Source of the DNA: a virus
Direction: 5' to 3' (one strand)
DNA length: 64,000 nucleotides
IMG/VR virus record: IMGVR_UViG_3300032116_000155
Coordinates: 1-64,000 of that record
Part shown: one piece after another, positions 7,504-16,485 of the stretch
Layout: every line of letters starts with the position of its first letter
Position numbering within the stretch: the stretch's first letter is position 1
Program-made: the position numbers and the translations under genes
The notes under the pieces: generated by a model
Seen by the model: only the letters and a program-made list of their open reading frames with translations
Database searches by the model: none
What the model was told of the DNA's origin: nothing

Positions 7504-10224
7504 ATGGTCAGTCAAGAAGATGTTAAGAAATTTTTGGAAGGAAATGATGATGAAGAATTTATTGTATCAGTAGAATTTGACTATAAAACAAATTCAATTT
7601 ACAAAATTAAGGAAGATCCTAAAAAAGGTAAAATTGTTGTAAAAGATAGTTTTGTACCTTTTGCTTGGGTTGGCAATTTAAAAAACGCTAATTTCTATAA
7701 ATCTTCAAAAGAAGAACAGAAAAAAGCAATTTCTGAGCATGGTATTATAATTGAAAAGCTAAGAACGGATAACGAGCCTAGATTGGAATCCGGACTAAAG
7801 TATATTGTAAAATCTACTAAGGGATATAGGCATCTAATTCAATTCTTTAAAGAGGGCGGGATAAACCCCTGGAAAAGTGACGAAGTTATGATGTTATCTG
7901 CTGAAGAGCAGTATTTGATTTCAAAGGAAAAAAGGCTATTTAAAGGATTCGAGGAATATGAAGATGTGACCAGGTTGGTATTTGACTTGGAAACTACCGC
8001 ATTGGAACCAAAAGATGGTCGTATATTCATGATAGGTATAAAAACCAATAAAGGGTTTAAAAAAGTTATTGAATGTTCTGATGAAGCTAGTGAGAAAAAT
8101 GGTATAATTGAATTTTTCAATATTATAGACGAAATTAAACCTTCTATTATTGGTGGATATTACTCATCAAACTTTGACTGGAAATGGATTGTAGAAAGAG
8201 CTAAAATACTAGGTGTTAGTATTAAACAATCTTGTCGGGCATTACATCCAGATATGACATTATCTGTCAGCGAAAAAAACCTCAAATTGGGTAATGAAAT
8301 CGAACCTTATAACCAATATACCTTATGGGGTTACAGTATAATTGATATTAACCATTCGGTAAGAAGGGCACAAGCTATTAATTCAGATATTAAAAGTTCT
8401 GGTCTTAAATATATTACAAAATATATTGATGCTGAAGCAAAAGATCGTGTCTACATTAATCATGAAGATATTGGTAGGATATATAATGAGAAAAAAGAAT
8501 ATTGGCTAAATACTACAAATGGTAACTATAAACTAGTTGGTGATCCTAAGTATCAGGATTTAGATATAAAGTTTCCTGGTGTTTATGTTAAAGTCACTGG
8601 TGATAATTTGGTTGAGAGATATCTTGATGACGACTTGGAAGAAACATTGTTGGTCGATGATGAATTTAGTCAAGCATCATTTTTGCTTGCAAAGTTAGTT
8701 CCGTCCACATACGAGAAACTTTACACTATGGGTACGGCTTCTTTATGGAAGCTACTTATGCTTGCATGGTCGTACAAAAACAAACTAGCTATCCCCGCTA
8801 GAATGGAAAAAAAACCATTTGTTGGTGGCTTATCAAGATTATTGAAGGTTGGTTACTCTAAAAACGTATTAAAACTCGATTTTAGCTCCCTTTATCCGTC
8901 AATACAGCTAGTGCATAACATATTCCCAAAGTGTGATATAACCCACGCAATGAAGGCTATGTTGAAGTATTTCCGAGATACCCGTATAAAATACAAAGAA
9001 TTATCGGGATCTTATGCAAAAACAGACGCTAAAAAATCTTTGTCATACGACAGAAAGCAGTTGCCAATCAAAATTTTTATTAACTCATTATTTGGTGGAT
9101 TGAGTGCCCCTCACGTATTTCCTTGGGGTGATATGGATTGTGGTGAACAGATCACATGTACAGGGAGGCAATATCTTAGGATGATGATAAAATTCTTTAT
9201 GAAGAAAGGATATGTACCTCTAGTTATGGATACCGATGGTGTGAACTTTTCTAAACCTGATGATGTTGATAGTAGAGTTTATGTAGGTAAAGGTTTGAAT
9301 TGGAAAGTAAAAAGAGATAAGGTATATACTGGTGATAATGCCGATGTTGCTGAGTTTAACGACTTATTTATGCGCGGTGAAATGGCTTTGGATACAGATG
9401 GAACTTGGCCAGCGTGTATCAATCTAGCTAGAAAGAATTACGCTGTTATGGATTACAAAAACAAGATAAAGCTAACTGGGAATACGATAAAATCTAAAAA
9501 ATTGCCGCTTTATATTGAAAACTTTTTAGATAAAGGTGTTACTTTACTTCTTAAGGGTGAAGGTAAAGAATTTATTGAGTGGTATTACGAATATGTTCAA
9601 AAGATTTGGGATAAAAAGATACCTTTAAAAGAGATTGCTCAGAGAGCAAAAGTAAAGTTAAGTATTGAAGATTATTTGAAACGCTCGACAATGACAAACA
9701 AGGCTGGAAATACCATGAGTAAGATGGCTCATATGGAATTAGCTATATATAATAATATCTCGGTAAACCTTGGTGATGTGATTTATTATGTAAATAATGG
9801 TACAAAACCTTCTCATGGTGATGTTGTTAAAGTTAGTAACAAAAAAAACCCTGAAGAATCTGGCATTAAAATAAATTGTTACATGTTAAATAAAGATGAT
9901 ATTGAAAATAATCCAGACATGTTAGGTGAATATAATGTGCTAAAAGCGATATCAGTCCTAAATACACGTATTGAGCCACTATTAGTTGTATTCAAATCAG
10001 ATGTTAGAGATACGCTATTGGTTAATGATCCGGCTAATAGGATGTTTTATACCAATTCACAATGTGAACTAATAAATGGCCAGCCTTTTGAACCTAAAGA
10101 TCAAGATACTCTAGAAGAGGTAATGACACCATCAAATCTAGAATTAGATTTCTGGGCAAGGGTTGATGTAAATTTGGACTATATGTATGAGTTAGCTTCC
10201 GATGATTGGAAATCATTCGTATAA
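7504..10224 (+). CDS. Family B DNA polymerase with 3'-5' exonuclease (gp43-like)
   Basis: 906 residues, close to T4 gp43 (898). Exonuclease motifs: FDLETTALE (Exo I, about residue 160), YYSSNFDWKWI (Exo II), YLDDDLEET (Exo III, about 375). Polymerase motifs: LDFSSLYPSI (A, about 456), KIFINSLFGG (B, about 522) and MDTDGVNF (C, about 575), all with catalytic Asp residues present. Motif C reads DTDG instead of the common DTDS. The A-to-B distance is only about 66 residues, shorter than in T4 and nearer the compact fingers of other family B enzymes. Replicates the phage genome in the host cytoplasm. Closed by a bidirectional terminator. Call is secure. Confidence 0.97.
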   Translation: MVSQEDVKKFLEGNDDEEFIVSVEFDYKTNSIYKIKEDPKKGKIVVKDSFVPFAWVGNLKNANFYKSSKEEQKKAISEHGIIIEKLRTDNEPRLESGLKYIVKSTKGYRHLIQFFKEGGINPWKSDEVMMLSAEEQYLISKEKRLFKGFEEYEDVTRLVFDLETTALEPKDGRIFMIGIKTNKGFKKVIECSDEASEKNGIIEFFNIIDEIKPSIIGGYYSSNFDWKWIVERAKILGVSIKQSCRALHPDMTLSVSEKNLKLGNEIEPYNQYTLWGYSIIDINHSVRRAQAINSDIKSSGLKYITKYIDAEAKDRVYINHEDIGRIYNEKKEYWLNTTNGNYKLVGDPKYQDLDIKFPGVYVKVTGDNLVERYLDDDLEETLLVDDEFSQASFLLAKLVPSTYEKLYTMGTASLWKLLMLAWSYKNKLAIPARMEKKPFVGGLSRLLKVGYSKNVLKLDFSSLYPSIQLVHNIFPKCDITHAMKAMLKYFRDTRIKYKELSGSYAKTDAKKSLSYDRKQLPIKIFINSLFGGLSAPHVFPWGDMDCGEQITCTGRQYLRMMIKFFMKKGYVPLVMDTDGVNFSKPDDVDSRVYVGKGLNWKVKRDKVYTGDNADVAEFNDLFMRGEMALDTDGTWPACINLARKNYAVMDYKNKIKLTGNTIKSKKLPLYIENFLDKGVTLLLKGEGKEFIEWYYEYVQKIWDKKIPLKEIAQRAKVKLSIEDYLKRSTMTNKAGNTMSKMAHMELAIYNNISVNLGDVIYYVNNGTKPSHGDVVKVSNKKNPEESGIKINCYMLNKDDIENNPDMLGEYNVLKAISVLNTRIEPLLVVFKSDVRDTLLVNDPANRMFYTNSQCELINGQPFEPKDQDTLEEVMTPSNLELDFWARVDVNLDYMYELASDDWKSFV

Positions 10225-10226
10225 AA

Positions 10227-10253
10227 AAAATGGGCGATTTATTCGCCCATTTT
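10227..10253. terminator. Bidirectional terminator between convergent genes
   Basis: AAAATGGGCGA (10227-10237), loop TTTAT, TCGCCCATTTT (10243-10253). A-run on one side and T-run on the other serve both strands. It overlaps the last codons of the minus-strand gene. Confidence 0.9.
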
Positions 10254-10577
10254 TAATCCATCAGAACTAATAATATACCAATTTCCAGAGCAAAATGCGA
10301 ACTCTACACAAGAACCTTTATCGAGTAGTATTTCATCAAAATCCTCATCAATTTTACCTACATTAGGTATTATTAATACCTGGCTTAAAGCTTTAATTGA
10401 AATCTTATCTGTTGTTGAGCCATCTAATATAATTTTAGTTGGCTCATTATTTTTTACAATAACTATACCCTCACCTCTAGTCCTAAACTGTTGTTCTGAA
10501 ACAATTGCGATTTCTGAGGTTGTTATTAACTTTCCATGTATTATTCGTTCTGATGGTATATTTCTAATAATTGCCAT
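10239..10577 (-). CDS. Small virion-type beta protein
   Basis: 112 residues; no known enzyme motif. The C-terminal pattern ILLDKGSCVEFAFCSGNWYI is the GxxVxFxxxxGxWYI ending seen in many phage head-decoration and fibre proteins. It ends inside the shared terminator and lies one base downstream of the neck-protein gene on the same strand, so the two form an operon. A structural role in the neck or head is inferred. Confidence 0.45.
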   Translation of the reverse strand: MAIIRNIPSERIIHGKLITTSEIAIVSEQQFRTRGEGIVIVKNNEPTKIILDGSTTDKISIKALSQVLIIPNVGKIDEDFDEILLDKGSCVEFAFCSGNWYIISSDGLKMGE

Positions 10578-10578
10578 A

Positions 10579-11691
10579 TTAAATTACATATATTTGTCTT
10601 TGCATTGGCCTATATTTTAATGATCTATTTAGATTTTCGGCAATAGATGCCTCTCTTTCCATCATTTTTTCCGGCCTTAATCTTTCTAATTTTTGAGTTA
10701 ATTCCTCTATTAGTTTACTTCTTTCATCTCTTCCTTCTGTAAGTAATTTATCATAGTCCAATGTCAATTCTGTATCTGGAGTTTTTAATGATCCGCTATA
10801 TTTACCTCTAACTCTACCTAATGTTTCTTTACATAATCCGATAAAATACCTTCTAACCCACTGTTGAGATGGATTATTAAGATCTTCCCACGACATTTCA
10901 TCTATAGGTACGTCTGACGGTAATTTAACAATGTCTGGATTTGATTTTAAACAACTGTCTCTATCTTTACCGTCAACATCATAATACCAGTACCATACTT
11001 TTCCATTATAGAAGTTAGAGCTACCAAAATCGAATTTACCTCCAGGTGTATTCATTAAATGGACCATCTTTTTACCGTCAGGTAGTGCGGTGATTCTATA
11101 CGTTAAATCTGAAGCTATAATTCTTCTTTGTATATTTATTTCCTGCATTCTCAATAACATATCAAATGCTGGCATTAGGAAATATGATCCACTATATCCT
11201 ATTTGTGAATATCCCCCAGGTCCGCCAAGGCCTGGCCCCCCCATAACACCGAATGACCAAGGATCGAAAAGGATATTAGTTAACTCAGCCGGAGTAAACC
11301 ATAACAATTCATTAATTTCTCTTCCCGCAGGTATTTCGTATAATTGTTGATTCCGTTTTAATTCGATAAAGTCTTTTTTTAATTCCCAATCACCACCGGC
11401 TTGTAATCCTACGATCTTAGAATAGGCATAGGTGTATCTAGTCTCATAATCAATGCTTCTGGATATGAAAGCTCTAGATAAAGATTGTTCGTCAAGATTA
11501 AGATTTTGTAGTGCTGCCCACTGTGACTCTATTAACCAATCTTGTACGTACTGAGAGTAATCTCCAATGGCTAGTTCCATTAGAGAATCCATCATTTCAT
11601 CTTCTAATTCAATACTACGTAATGGAAATCCAAGTAAGTGTTTTATTCGAGTATATAAAGTTGTTCTTTGTGGTTCAGAAATTCCAGCCAT
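10579..11691 (-). CDS. Head-tail connector / neck protein (gp13-like)
   Basis: 370 residues. The N-terminal helical part (EDEMMDSLMELAIGDYSQYV) resembles connector-adaptor folds. The C-terminal block RYFIGLCKETLGRVRGKYSG followed by LTLDYDKLLTEGRDERSKL is the signature I associate with T4 gp13-type neck proteins of large myophages. A Gly/Pro-rich loop sits near residues 145-160. Together with sheath and tube genes nearby on the other strand, a place in the head-tail joint is likely. Late-type element on the minus strand at 11710-11717. Alternative: a different portal-proximal adaptor. Confidence 0.5.
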   Translation of the reverse strand: MAGISEPQRTTLYTRIKHLLGFPLRSIELEDEMMDSLMELAIGDYSQYVQDWLIESQWAALQNLNLDEQSLSRAFISRSIDYETRYTYAYSKIVGLQAGGDWELKKDFIELKRNQQLYEIPAGREINELLWFTPAELTNILFDPWSFGVMGGPGLGGPGGYSQIGYSGSYFLMPAFDMLLRMQEINIQRRIIASDLTYRITALPDGKKMVHLMNTPGGKFDFGSSNFYNGKVWYWYYDVDGKDRDSCLKSNPDIVKLPSDVPIDEMSWEDLNNPSQQWVRRYFIGLCKETLGRVRGKYSGSLKTPDTELTLDYDKLLTEGRDERSKLIEELTQKLERLRPEKMMEREASIAENLNRSLKYRPMQRQIYVI

Positions 11692-11709
11692 AATTTGTCT
11701 ATTATAGAC

Positions 11710-11717
11710 AATAAATA
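11710..11717 (-). promoter_or_regulatory. TATTTATT late-promoter-like element (minus strand)
   Basis: Read on the minus strand it lies 18 bases before the start at 11691, in the 27-base gap after the superoxide dismutase gene. Confidence 0.5.
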
Positions 11718-11718
11718 T

Positions 11719-12480
11719 TTAGTATATTATTATTTTTCTGCGTCTATTTCTAATGTCGCTAGGCCTTCTATAGTTTTCATTGACTTTTTGACCAGTTTTA
11801 AGTAAAAAAACATCTTCAACAAAATCCCAATCAACTACTTTCCAAAAGTTTTTAATATACATGTCTCTTCTATTTTTATATTTTAAATAGTAAGCATGTT
11901 CCCATAAATCTAGCCCAAGTAACGGATACCCTTGTTCTTCAGATGTATCCATAAGGGGATTATCTTGATTTGTTGTGGTGACTATTTTAAGTTTTTTGTC
12001 ATCATTAATTATTAACCAAACCCAACCAGATCCAAATTTTGATTTTGCCTCAGCATTAAACACTTTCTTTAATTCACCTAATGACCCGAATTCTTTTTCA
12101 ATTGCTTTTAAAATGATACTACCAGGTTTTTTTTCTGTGGGGCTTAGCATCTTCCAAAATAATGCGTGATTAAATGCACCACCAGCGTTATTCCTGATAT
12201 TATCATCATATTTTTTTATGTTTTTAACAATATCTTCCAATTTAACATCATCAACATTTTTTTCAGATAGGGCAAGATTAAGTTTTTCAACATATCCTTT
12301 GTAATGTTTATTATAATGAACATTCATAGTTTCTGGATCTATGAATTTTTTAAGTGATGTATATGCGTAAGGTAATTTATCTATACCGATTTTTTTCATC
12401 TCATTAATAAAAAATTTTTTATGTTCGTAAACTAACAATTCTCTTTTTAATTGTCTTAACTCTAATAATAACTTTTCCAT
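11719..12480 (-). CDS. Fe/Mn-type superoxide dismutase
   Basis: 253 residues against about 200 for the family, with an extra basic N-terminal helix (about 30 residues) and a basic C-terminal tail (NRRRKIIIY). It would convert superoxide to oxygen and peroxide. All four metal ligands can be placed: His55 (NVHYNKHYKGYV), His105 (NNAGGAFNHALFW), Asp191 and His195 (LDLWEHAYYLKY). The second-sphere His59 and Tyr63 are present. Gln172 in TTTNQDNPLM is at the position used by manganese enzymes, so Mn or cambialistic use is likely. Upstream of the neck gene on the same strand and led by a TATTTATA element, it appears to be expressed late. Either packaging in the virion or protection of the infected cell is possible. 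Confidence 0.88.
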   Translation of the reverse strand: MEKLLLELRQLKRELLVYEHKKFFINEMKKIGIDKLPYAYTSLKKFIDPETMNVHYNKHYKGYVEKLNLALSEKNVDDVKLEDIVKNIKKYDDNIRNNAGGAFNHALFWKMLSPTEKKPGSIILKAIEKEFGSLGELKKVFNAEAKSKFGSGWVWLIINDDKKLKIVTTTNQDNPLMDTSEEQGYPLLGLDLWEHAYYLKYKNRRDMYIKNFWKVVDWDFVEDVFLLKTGQKVNENYRRPSDIRNRRRKIIIY

Positions 12481-12489
12481 AACCTATAG

Positions 12490-12497
12490 TATTTATA
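12490..12497 (+). promoter_or_regulatory. TATTTATA late-promoter-like element (divergent pair)
   Basis: 19 bases before the plus-strand ATG at 12517. It crosses with a minus-strand copy at 12505-12512 in the same 36-base divergent gap. Confidence 0.55.
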
Positions 12498-12504
12498 TTA
12501 TTAT

Positions 12505-12512
12505 TATAAATA
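12505..12512 (-). promoter_or_regulatory. TATTTATA late-promoter-like element (divergent pair, minus)
   Basis: On the minus strand it reads TATTTATA, 24 bases before the superoxide dismutase start at 12480. The two copies make the divergent region a near-palindrome, so assignment of copy to gene could be swapped. Confidence 0.55.
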
Positions 12513-12516
12513 CAAT

Positions 12517-12963
12517 ATGAAAGTTATTTTAACAGAAAATCAACTAAGATATCTATTGGAATTAAGTGCCGATGATGTTTTTACTTTATTGATGTACAAT
12601 ACTGAGATATTAGATTGTCATCGATATAATGATTATGAGTTGTGTTTACTTAGTAATCCTAACATTTTTGAATATCCACAAATAGCATTAACGTATAAGA
12701 ATCAATCAATATTAAATGTTGCTGATAAAGACGAGGTTTTAAATACTGATAACACATTAATCACAGTATTTAGAAAATATTTTGTAAAAATAATAAAAAA
12801 ATGGTTGGTAAAATACGATAAACTTTTTGTTGCATCACCTTCATTAAGGAAAACAAAAATTTATGCGAGAGTATTAAATAATTTTTTTGATTTGAACCCA
12901 GTTAAAAGTTATAAATTCAATAATGCTGTAGCTTACTATACAGTTATTTATGGATCTAAATAA
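12517..12963 (+). CDS. Hypothetical protein with LTENQLRYLLE N-terminus
   Basis: 148 residues, no family recognised. The N-terminus MKVILTENQLRYLLELSADD is a short amphipathic segment with Leu-Leu-Glu, like other N-termini in this window. The rest is Lys/Tyr/Asn rich, with a basic stretch near residue 90 (YFVKIIKKWLVKYDKL). Late-type promoter. It converges on the SNF2 helicase gene with only seven bases between, and no hairpin is visible there. Confidence 0.5.
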   Translation: MKVILTENQLRYLLELSADDVFTLLMYNTEILDCHRYNDYELCLLSNPNIFEYPQIALTYKNQSILNVADKDEVLNTDNTLITVFRKYFVKIIKKWLVKYDKLFVASPSLRKTKIYARVLNNFFDLNPVKSYKFNNAVAYYTVIYGSK

Positions 12964-12970
12964 CTTATTT

Positions 12971-14716
12971 TTATACCTTTGAATTAATTACCTCCATAAC
13001 TTTTTCTGCCCCCATATCAATATTATCCCCCATTACGGTTTCGAATATGTATTTTTTATTTAGAAGTATATCGTATACTGCACCTTCAATTGTATTTTCA
13101 AATATCGGATAGTATACTGACACACTAAAATTTTGTCCGTATCTATGTGCCCTATCTTCAGCCTGTAAGTGATGGGCCGGGACAAAAGATAGATCATTCA
13201 TTATCACAGCTTCTGCTGCTGTTAATGTAATACCTGCACCTGCTGCAATTAGATTACCAACAAATACTTCAATTTTTTCATTATTTTGGAAATCGTCAAC
13301 AGCTTTTTGTCTTTTATTTTGGTTACAACTTCCATCAATATAAACGCATTTTTTGTCAAAGTGTGAAACAAAGGATTGTAATACACTTGTAAAGTTGGTA
13401 AAAATTATTACTTTTTTGTTTTGGGCCAATATAGCTTCGGCTAGTTCGATAGAGTATTCTACCTTCTCTTGTGCAATAACTTGCCTAACCTTCATCAATT
13501 TATTAAATTGTACAGTCAACGATGAAGACTCCTTTGGATTTTTTTTATACCAGTCATAGTATTCGCCCATTAGTTCTTCATAATTTTTTGATGAAAGTCT
13601 GAGGTATGTTGGTGTTATTATTTTTTCCGGTAGATCTAATACGCTTTCTTTTAGTCTTCTAAGGATCTGTCTTGAAGTCCTATCTTTAAGTTCTTCCAGG
13701 TTAGAAGCTCCGGATGTATTCCATACCTTTCTTTTACCGGCAAAAAATTGATACCCTTGGCAATATCTAATAACGTATGCTACCCAATTGCTAGCAACAG
13801 GAGATTCCACTAAATTAAGTAGGTTAAAATAGTTTATCGGTCTTGACGTTATCGGAGTACCAGTTAACAGCCAAACTCTGGTAATTTTTTTTGCAAAGCT
13901 ATTAATTAGCTTTGTTCTTAATGCTTGTGCATTAGATAGAAAGTGTGCTTCATCGATGATTACCAGATCAAAATTTGTGTCTAGTATTTTGCTTTCCGCA
14001 TTTTTTTCGATTGAATGAAAGTTTTTTACAATGTCATAATTCATTATGACAAAATCATGATCTTTAGAGTATTTTTTACCTTCACAAATAAAAATATCTC
14101 TATCAGAGTAATTTCGTATTTCTCTTTCCCAGTTAACCTTTAGTGAGGCAGGGCATATGATCAATATTTTTTTAGCCCCAGTTTCTAATGCGGCGATAAT
14201 TGTTGATGTTGTTTTACCTAAACCCATTTCATCTGCCAAAATAAATTTATTATTTGATAATAAATGAGTAATGGCTTCTTTTTGATGCTCTAATGGGGGC
14301 CTGTTAGAATATTTTGAATAATCTACATCAACAGGTTTATTTGTAGACTTAATGATCGCTGATTTAGGCACCCATATGCCACCTAATTCTTCGTTATCAA
14401 AGAATTTACCCCAGATGTGATATGACTTATCTTTCTCAACTAATAATTTCTCCACCCAAAGTTTGGTAGGCGTTTCAATAAGACCTTTATCTTTTGCAAT
14501 TTTATCTGAAAAATATGTATCTAAATCTACCCACTTCCTAGCAACCTTAGGAGTAATATCATTATAGTTTATAATATATTCGGCTTGTGCTCTTGTCGGA
14601 TAAAATTTTTTATTATGGTTTAATTTAAATTTTAATTCCAAGAGGTAGTTATTAGAACCGTTGTAATTTTCAAGTATAGAAATCGCCTTCGATTCTAACG
14701 GAACAGTATTAGTCAT
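12971..14716 (-). CDS. SNF2-family DNA helicase/translocase
   Basis: 581 residues. Superfamily 2 motifs in order: Q-like LEHQKEAITHLL, Walker A DEMGLGKTTS (about residue 159), Ia ICPASLKVNWERE, Walker B DEAH (about 252), motif III LLTGTPITS, motif V GNLIAAGAGITL and motif VI AEDRAHRYGQ (about 520). DEMGLGKT and HRYGQ are SNF2 hallmarks; the short form resembles SMARCAL1/HARP-like annealing helicases. The likely role is remodelling of replication forks or recombination intermediates, the job UvsW does in T4. No late element upstream; instead a minus-strand TTTACCTTTAAAC element. Family call is secure, role inferred. Confidence 0.9.
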   Translation of the reverse strand: MTNTVPLESKAISILENYNGSNNYLLELKFKLNHNKKFYPTRAQAEYIINYNDITPKVARKWVDLDTYFSDKIAKDKGLIETPTKLWVEKLLVEKDKSYHIWGKFFDNEELGGIWVPKSAIIKSTNKPVDVDYSKYSNRPPLEHQKEAITHLLSNNKFILADEMGLGKTTSTIIAALETGAKKILIICPASLKVNWEREIRNYSDRDIFICEGKKYSKDHDFVIMNYDIVKNFHSIEKNAESKILDTNFDLVIIDEAHFLSNAQALRTKLINSFAKKITRVWLLTGTPITSRPINYFNLLNLVESPVASNWVAYVIRYCQGYQFFAGKRKVWNTSGASNLEELKDRTSRQILRRLKESVLDLPEKIITPTYLRLSSKNYEELMGEYYDWYKKNPKESSSLTVQFNKLMKVRQVIAQEKVEYSIELAEAILAQNKKVIIFTNFTSVLQSFVSHFDKKCVYIDGSCNQNKRQKAVDDFQNNEKIEVFVGNLIAAGAGITLTAAEAVIMNDLSFVPAHHLQAEDRAHRYGQNFSVSVYYPIFENTIEGAVYDILLNKKYIFETVMGDNIDMGAEKVMEVINSKV

Positions 14717-14748
14717 TAAATTTACAAGATTGTCATAGATTTATATGT

Positions 14749-14761
14749 GTTTAAAGGTAAA
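14749..14761 (-). promoter_or_regulatory. TTTACCTTTAAAC element before SNF2 helicase
   Basis: Minus-strand sequence 32 bases upstream of the start at 14716, similar to elements before the polymerase and SSB genes. The spacing to the ATG differs from the others (8 and 12 bases), which weakens the call. Confidence 0.3.
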
Positions 14762-14790
14762 CAATGTAACAATAATAATATAAATTAATA

Positions 14791-14798
14791 TATTTATC
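14791..14798 (+). promoter_or_regulatory. TATTTATC late-promoter-like element
   Basis: Three bases before the ATG at 14802, preceded by a very AT-rich tract; nearly leaderless if used. Confidence 0.45.
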
Positions 14799-14801
14799 AA
14801 T

Positions 14802-15320
14802 ATGCAAGATCCTAAAGTACCTATTGGTAGATTACAAAAATTTTTCAAACCAAATGACTACTCATTAGAAATTGAAATGGGGAAAGAATGGCTTCATGGT
14901 GACATGAATTTTACATTAGTTTTGTATCGAATTGATAGGTATAAAACTAAGACAGATGATGTATATGGTGAGACGGTTACAGGTGGAGTTAAATATATGG
15001 CCCCAGTTGAATTTAAAGGATTAGTTAGGGTAGAATCTCCAGACAACAAATATATTGCAAGCAAAACCGGATTAGATCAGCTAGAACCTGGTAATATAAC
15101 GGTTTCTGTTTATCAATCTGATCTGGATGAATTAGAAGTTGATATTAATTATGGTGATTATATTGGCTATTATGAGACAGAAACCAGAGTTAGGTATTAT
15201 GTTGTTAATAATGATGGTAGAGTTGTTTCAGATAATAAACACACATATGGGGGTTATAAACCATTCTATAGAACTATAAAAGCTTCTCCTGTTAGCAGAA
15301 ACGAGTTTAACGGTATTTAA
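14802..15320 (+). CDS. Candidate neck / head-closure structural protein
   Basis: 172 residues, beta-rich with many acidic residues; no enzyme motif. It starts the neck-tail operon directly before a probable sheath-terminator gene and the sheath gene, where T4-like phages place gp14/gp15-type proteins. The C-terminal part (GDYIGYYETETRVRYYVVNN) alternates like edge strands of a small beta domain. The name rests on position more than on sequence. Confidence 0.4.
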   Translation: MQDPKVPIGRLQKFFKPNDYSLEIEMGKEWLHGDMNFTLVLYRIDRYKTKTDDVYGETVTGGVKYMAPVEFKGLVRVESPDNKYIASKTGLDQLEPGNITVSVYQSDLDELEVDINYGDYIGYYETETRVRYYVVNNDGRVVSDNKHTYGGYKPFYRTIKASPVSRNEFNGI

Positions 15321-15340
15321 CCTAAAAAATAGTATTAATC

Positions 15341-16378
15341 ATGGGGTTTCCAAAAAAAATAAAGAAAACGATTAATTTAACATATGAGAGGACTTTATAT
15401 CCAAGACGTGTTGAACTATTAGAACGGATCAACAAAGACGGAACTTTCTTACCTAAATCTGTGCTTCATGCAGATTTAGATAGAGGTGTGTTAGACTTTG
15501 TTAAGTCCAACCTTGAAGTTTTTGTTGATGGAATCAAAGTTCCAATTGTTGATATTATAATGACAACACAAAACTGGTCCCAGTTTACAGAAACTTGGAA
15601 TTTTCAAGATATAGACAAAAACGTTGCCCCTCCATTTATGACTTTGGTAAGAATGCCTGAAGTTAAATATGGCTCTAACCCTGCAATATATAATATTCCA
15701 GATAGAAAACAATTTTATTACGCATCAGTACCTAGTTATGATGGTAACCGGCTTAATGTTAATGTATATTCCATACCGCAGCCGGTACCTGTAGATATAA
15801 AGTATAGTTTGAAATTTATATGTAATAGGATTAGGGAATTAAACATGTTAAATAAAAATGTATTACAAACATTTACATCTAGACAAGCATATACTCAGGT
15901 AAATGGACATTACATTCCTTTGATTTTGGATGCGGTATCTGATGAGTCTGTACTTGAGATTGAAAAAAGAAAATATTACATCCAAAATTACGATTTTACA
16001 TTATTAGGGTTTCTAATTGATGAGGAAGAATTTCAAGTAAAACCGGCGGTTGAACGTACTTTTCAATTATTTGAAATTGACACAACAAGTAGACGCCGAT
16101 CTTTACAGCAAAAGATAGAAAACCCGGATAGCTATAATATTACGTTTGATTTTGCATCAGGATCTACTAGTGAATCAAAAACTTTATATGATAGAATAGA
16201 CCTTGAACAAATACAAGTAGATAATATATCATCTTATGAGGTATATATAAATGATGACTTTTACGGGGTTGACTTAGTTTCAATAAAACTAAATCATAAT
16301 GATACATTAAGAATAGACTGTGTAAAACAGTCACCAGGGTTAGAATCCAAAATACTATTCAGAGCCACAATGGTTTGA
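15341..16378 (+). CDS. Probable tail sheath terminator / tail completion protein (gp15-like)
   Basis: 345 residues. Core pattern: DIKYSLKFICNRIRELNML, then QAYTQVNGHYIPLILD with a Ser-Asp-Glu-Ser segment, then KRKYYIQNYDFTLLGFLIDE. This order (helix, AY.QxNGHYxPL, RxYYIQxxxxxLLGxLID) is what I recall of tail-sheath stabiliser/terminator proteins of T4-like phages. It lies directly before the sheath gene, as in T4 where genes 15 and 18 are close. It would cap the tail at the neck and lock the last sheath ring. Confidence 0.5.
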   Translation: MGFPKKIKKTINLTYERTLYPRRVELLERINKDGTFLPKSVLHADLDRGVLDFVKSNLEVFVDGIKVPIVDIIMTTQNWSQFTETWNFQDIDKNVAPPFMTLVRMPEVKYGSNPAIYNIPDRKQFYYASVPSYDGNRLNVNVYSIPQPVPVDIKYSLKFICNRIRELNMLNKNVLQTFTSRQAYTQVNGHYIPLILDAVSDESVLEIEKRKYYIQNYDFTLLGFLIDEEEFQVKPAVERTFQLFEIDTTSRRRSLQQKIENPDSYNITFDFASGSTSESKTLYDRIDLEQIQVDNISSYEVYINDDFYGVDLVSIKLNHNDTLRIDCVKQSPGLESKILFRATMV

Positions 16379-16411
16379 TCAAAACAGAATATTATGCCAT
16401 AATAGTAATAA

Positions 16412-16444
16412 CTTTTTATTTGTAAATGATTTTGCAATAAAAAG
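16412..16444 (+). terminator. Hairpin before tail sheath promoter
   Basis: CTTTTTAT (16412-16419) pairs with ATAAAAAG (16437-16444), with inner TGTAAA/TTTGCA pairing around a TGAT loop. No long T-run follows, so it may be a weak or factor-aided terminator. It stops four bases before the TATTTATT element. Confidence 0.4.
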
Positions 16445-16447
16445 AAA

Positions 16448-16455
16448 TATTTATT
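16448..16455 (+). promoter_or_regulatory. TATTTATT late-promoter-like element (tail sheath)
   Basis: 30 bases before the sheath ATG at 16486, followed by an A-rich leader (AATAAATATTAAAG, then A-run). Confidence 0.55.
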
Positions 16456-16485
16456 ATAAAATAAAATAAATATTAAAGAAAAAAA

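Noticed and set aside
12971-14716. Calling the helicase UvsW
   Set aside because: DEMGLGKT and HRYGQ motifs place it in the SNF2 family; UvsW is a different SF2 branch, so only functional similarity is suggested.
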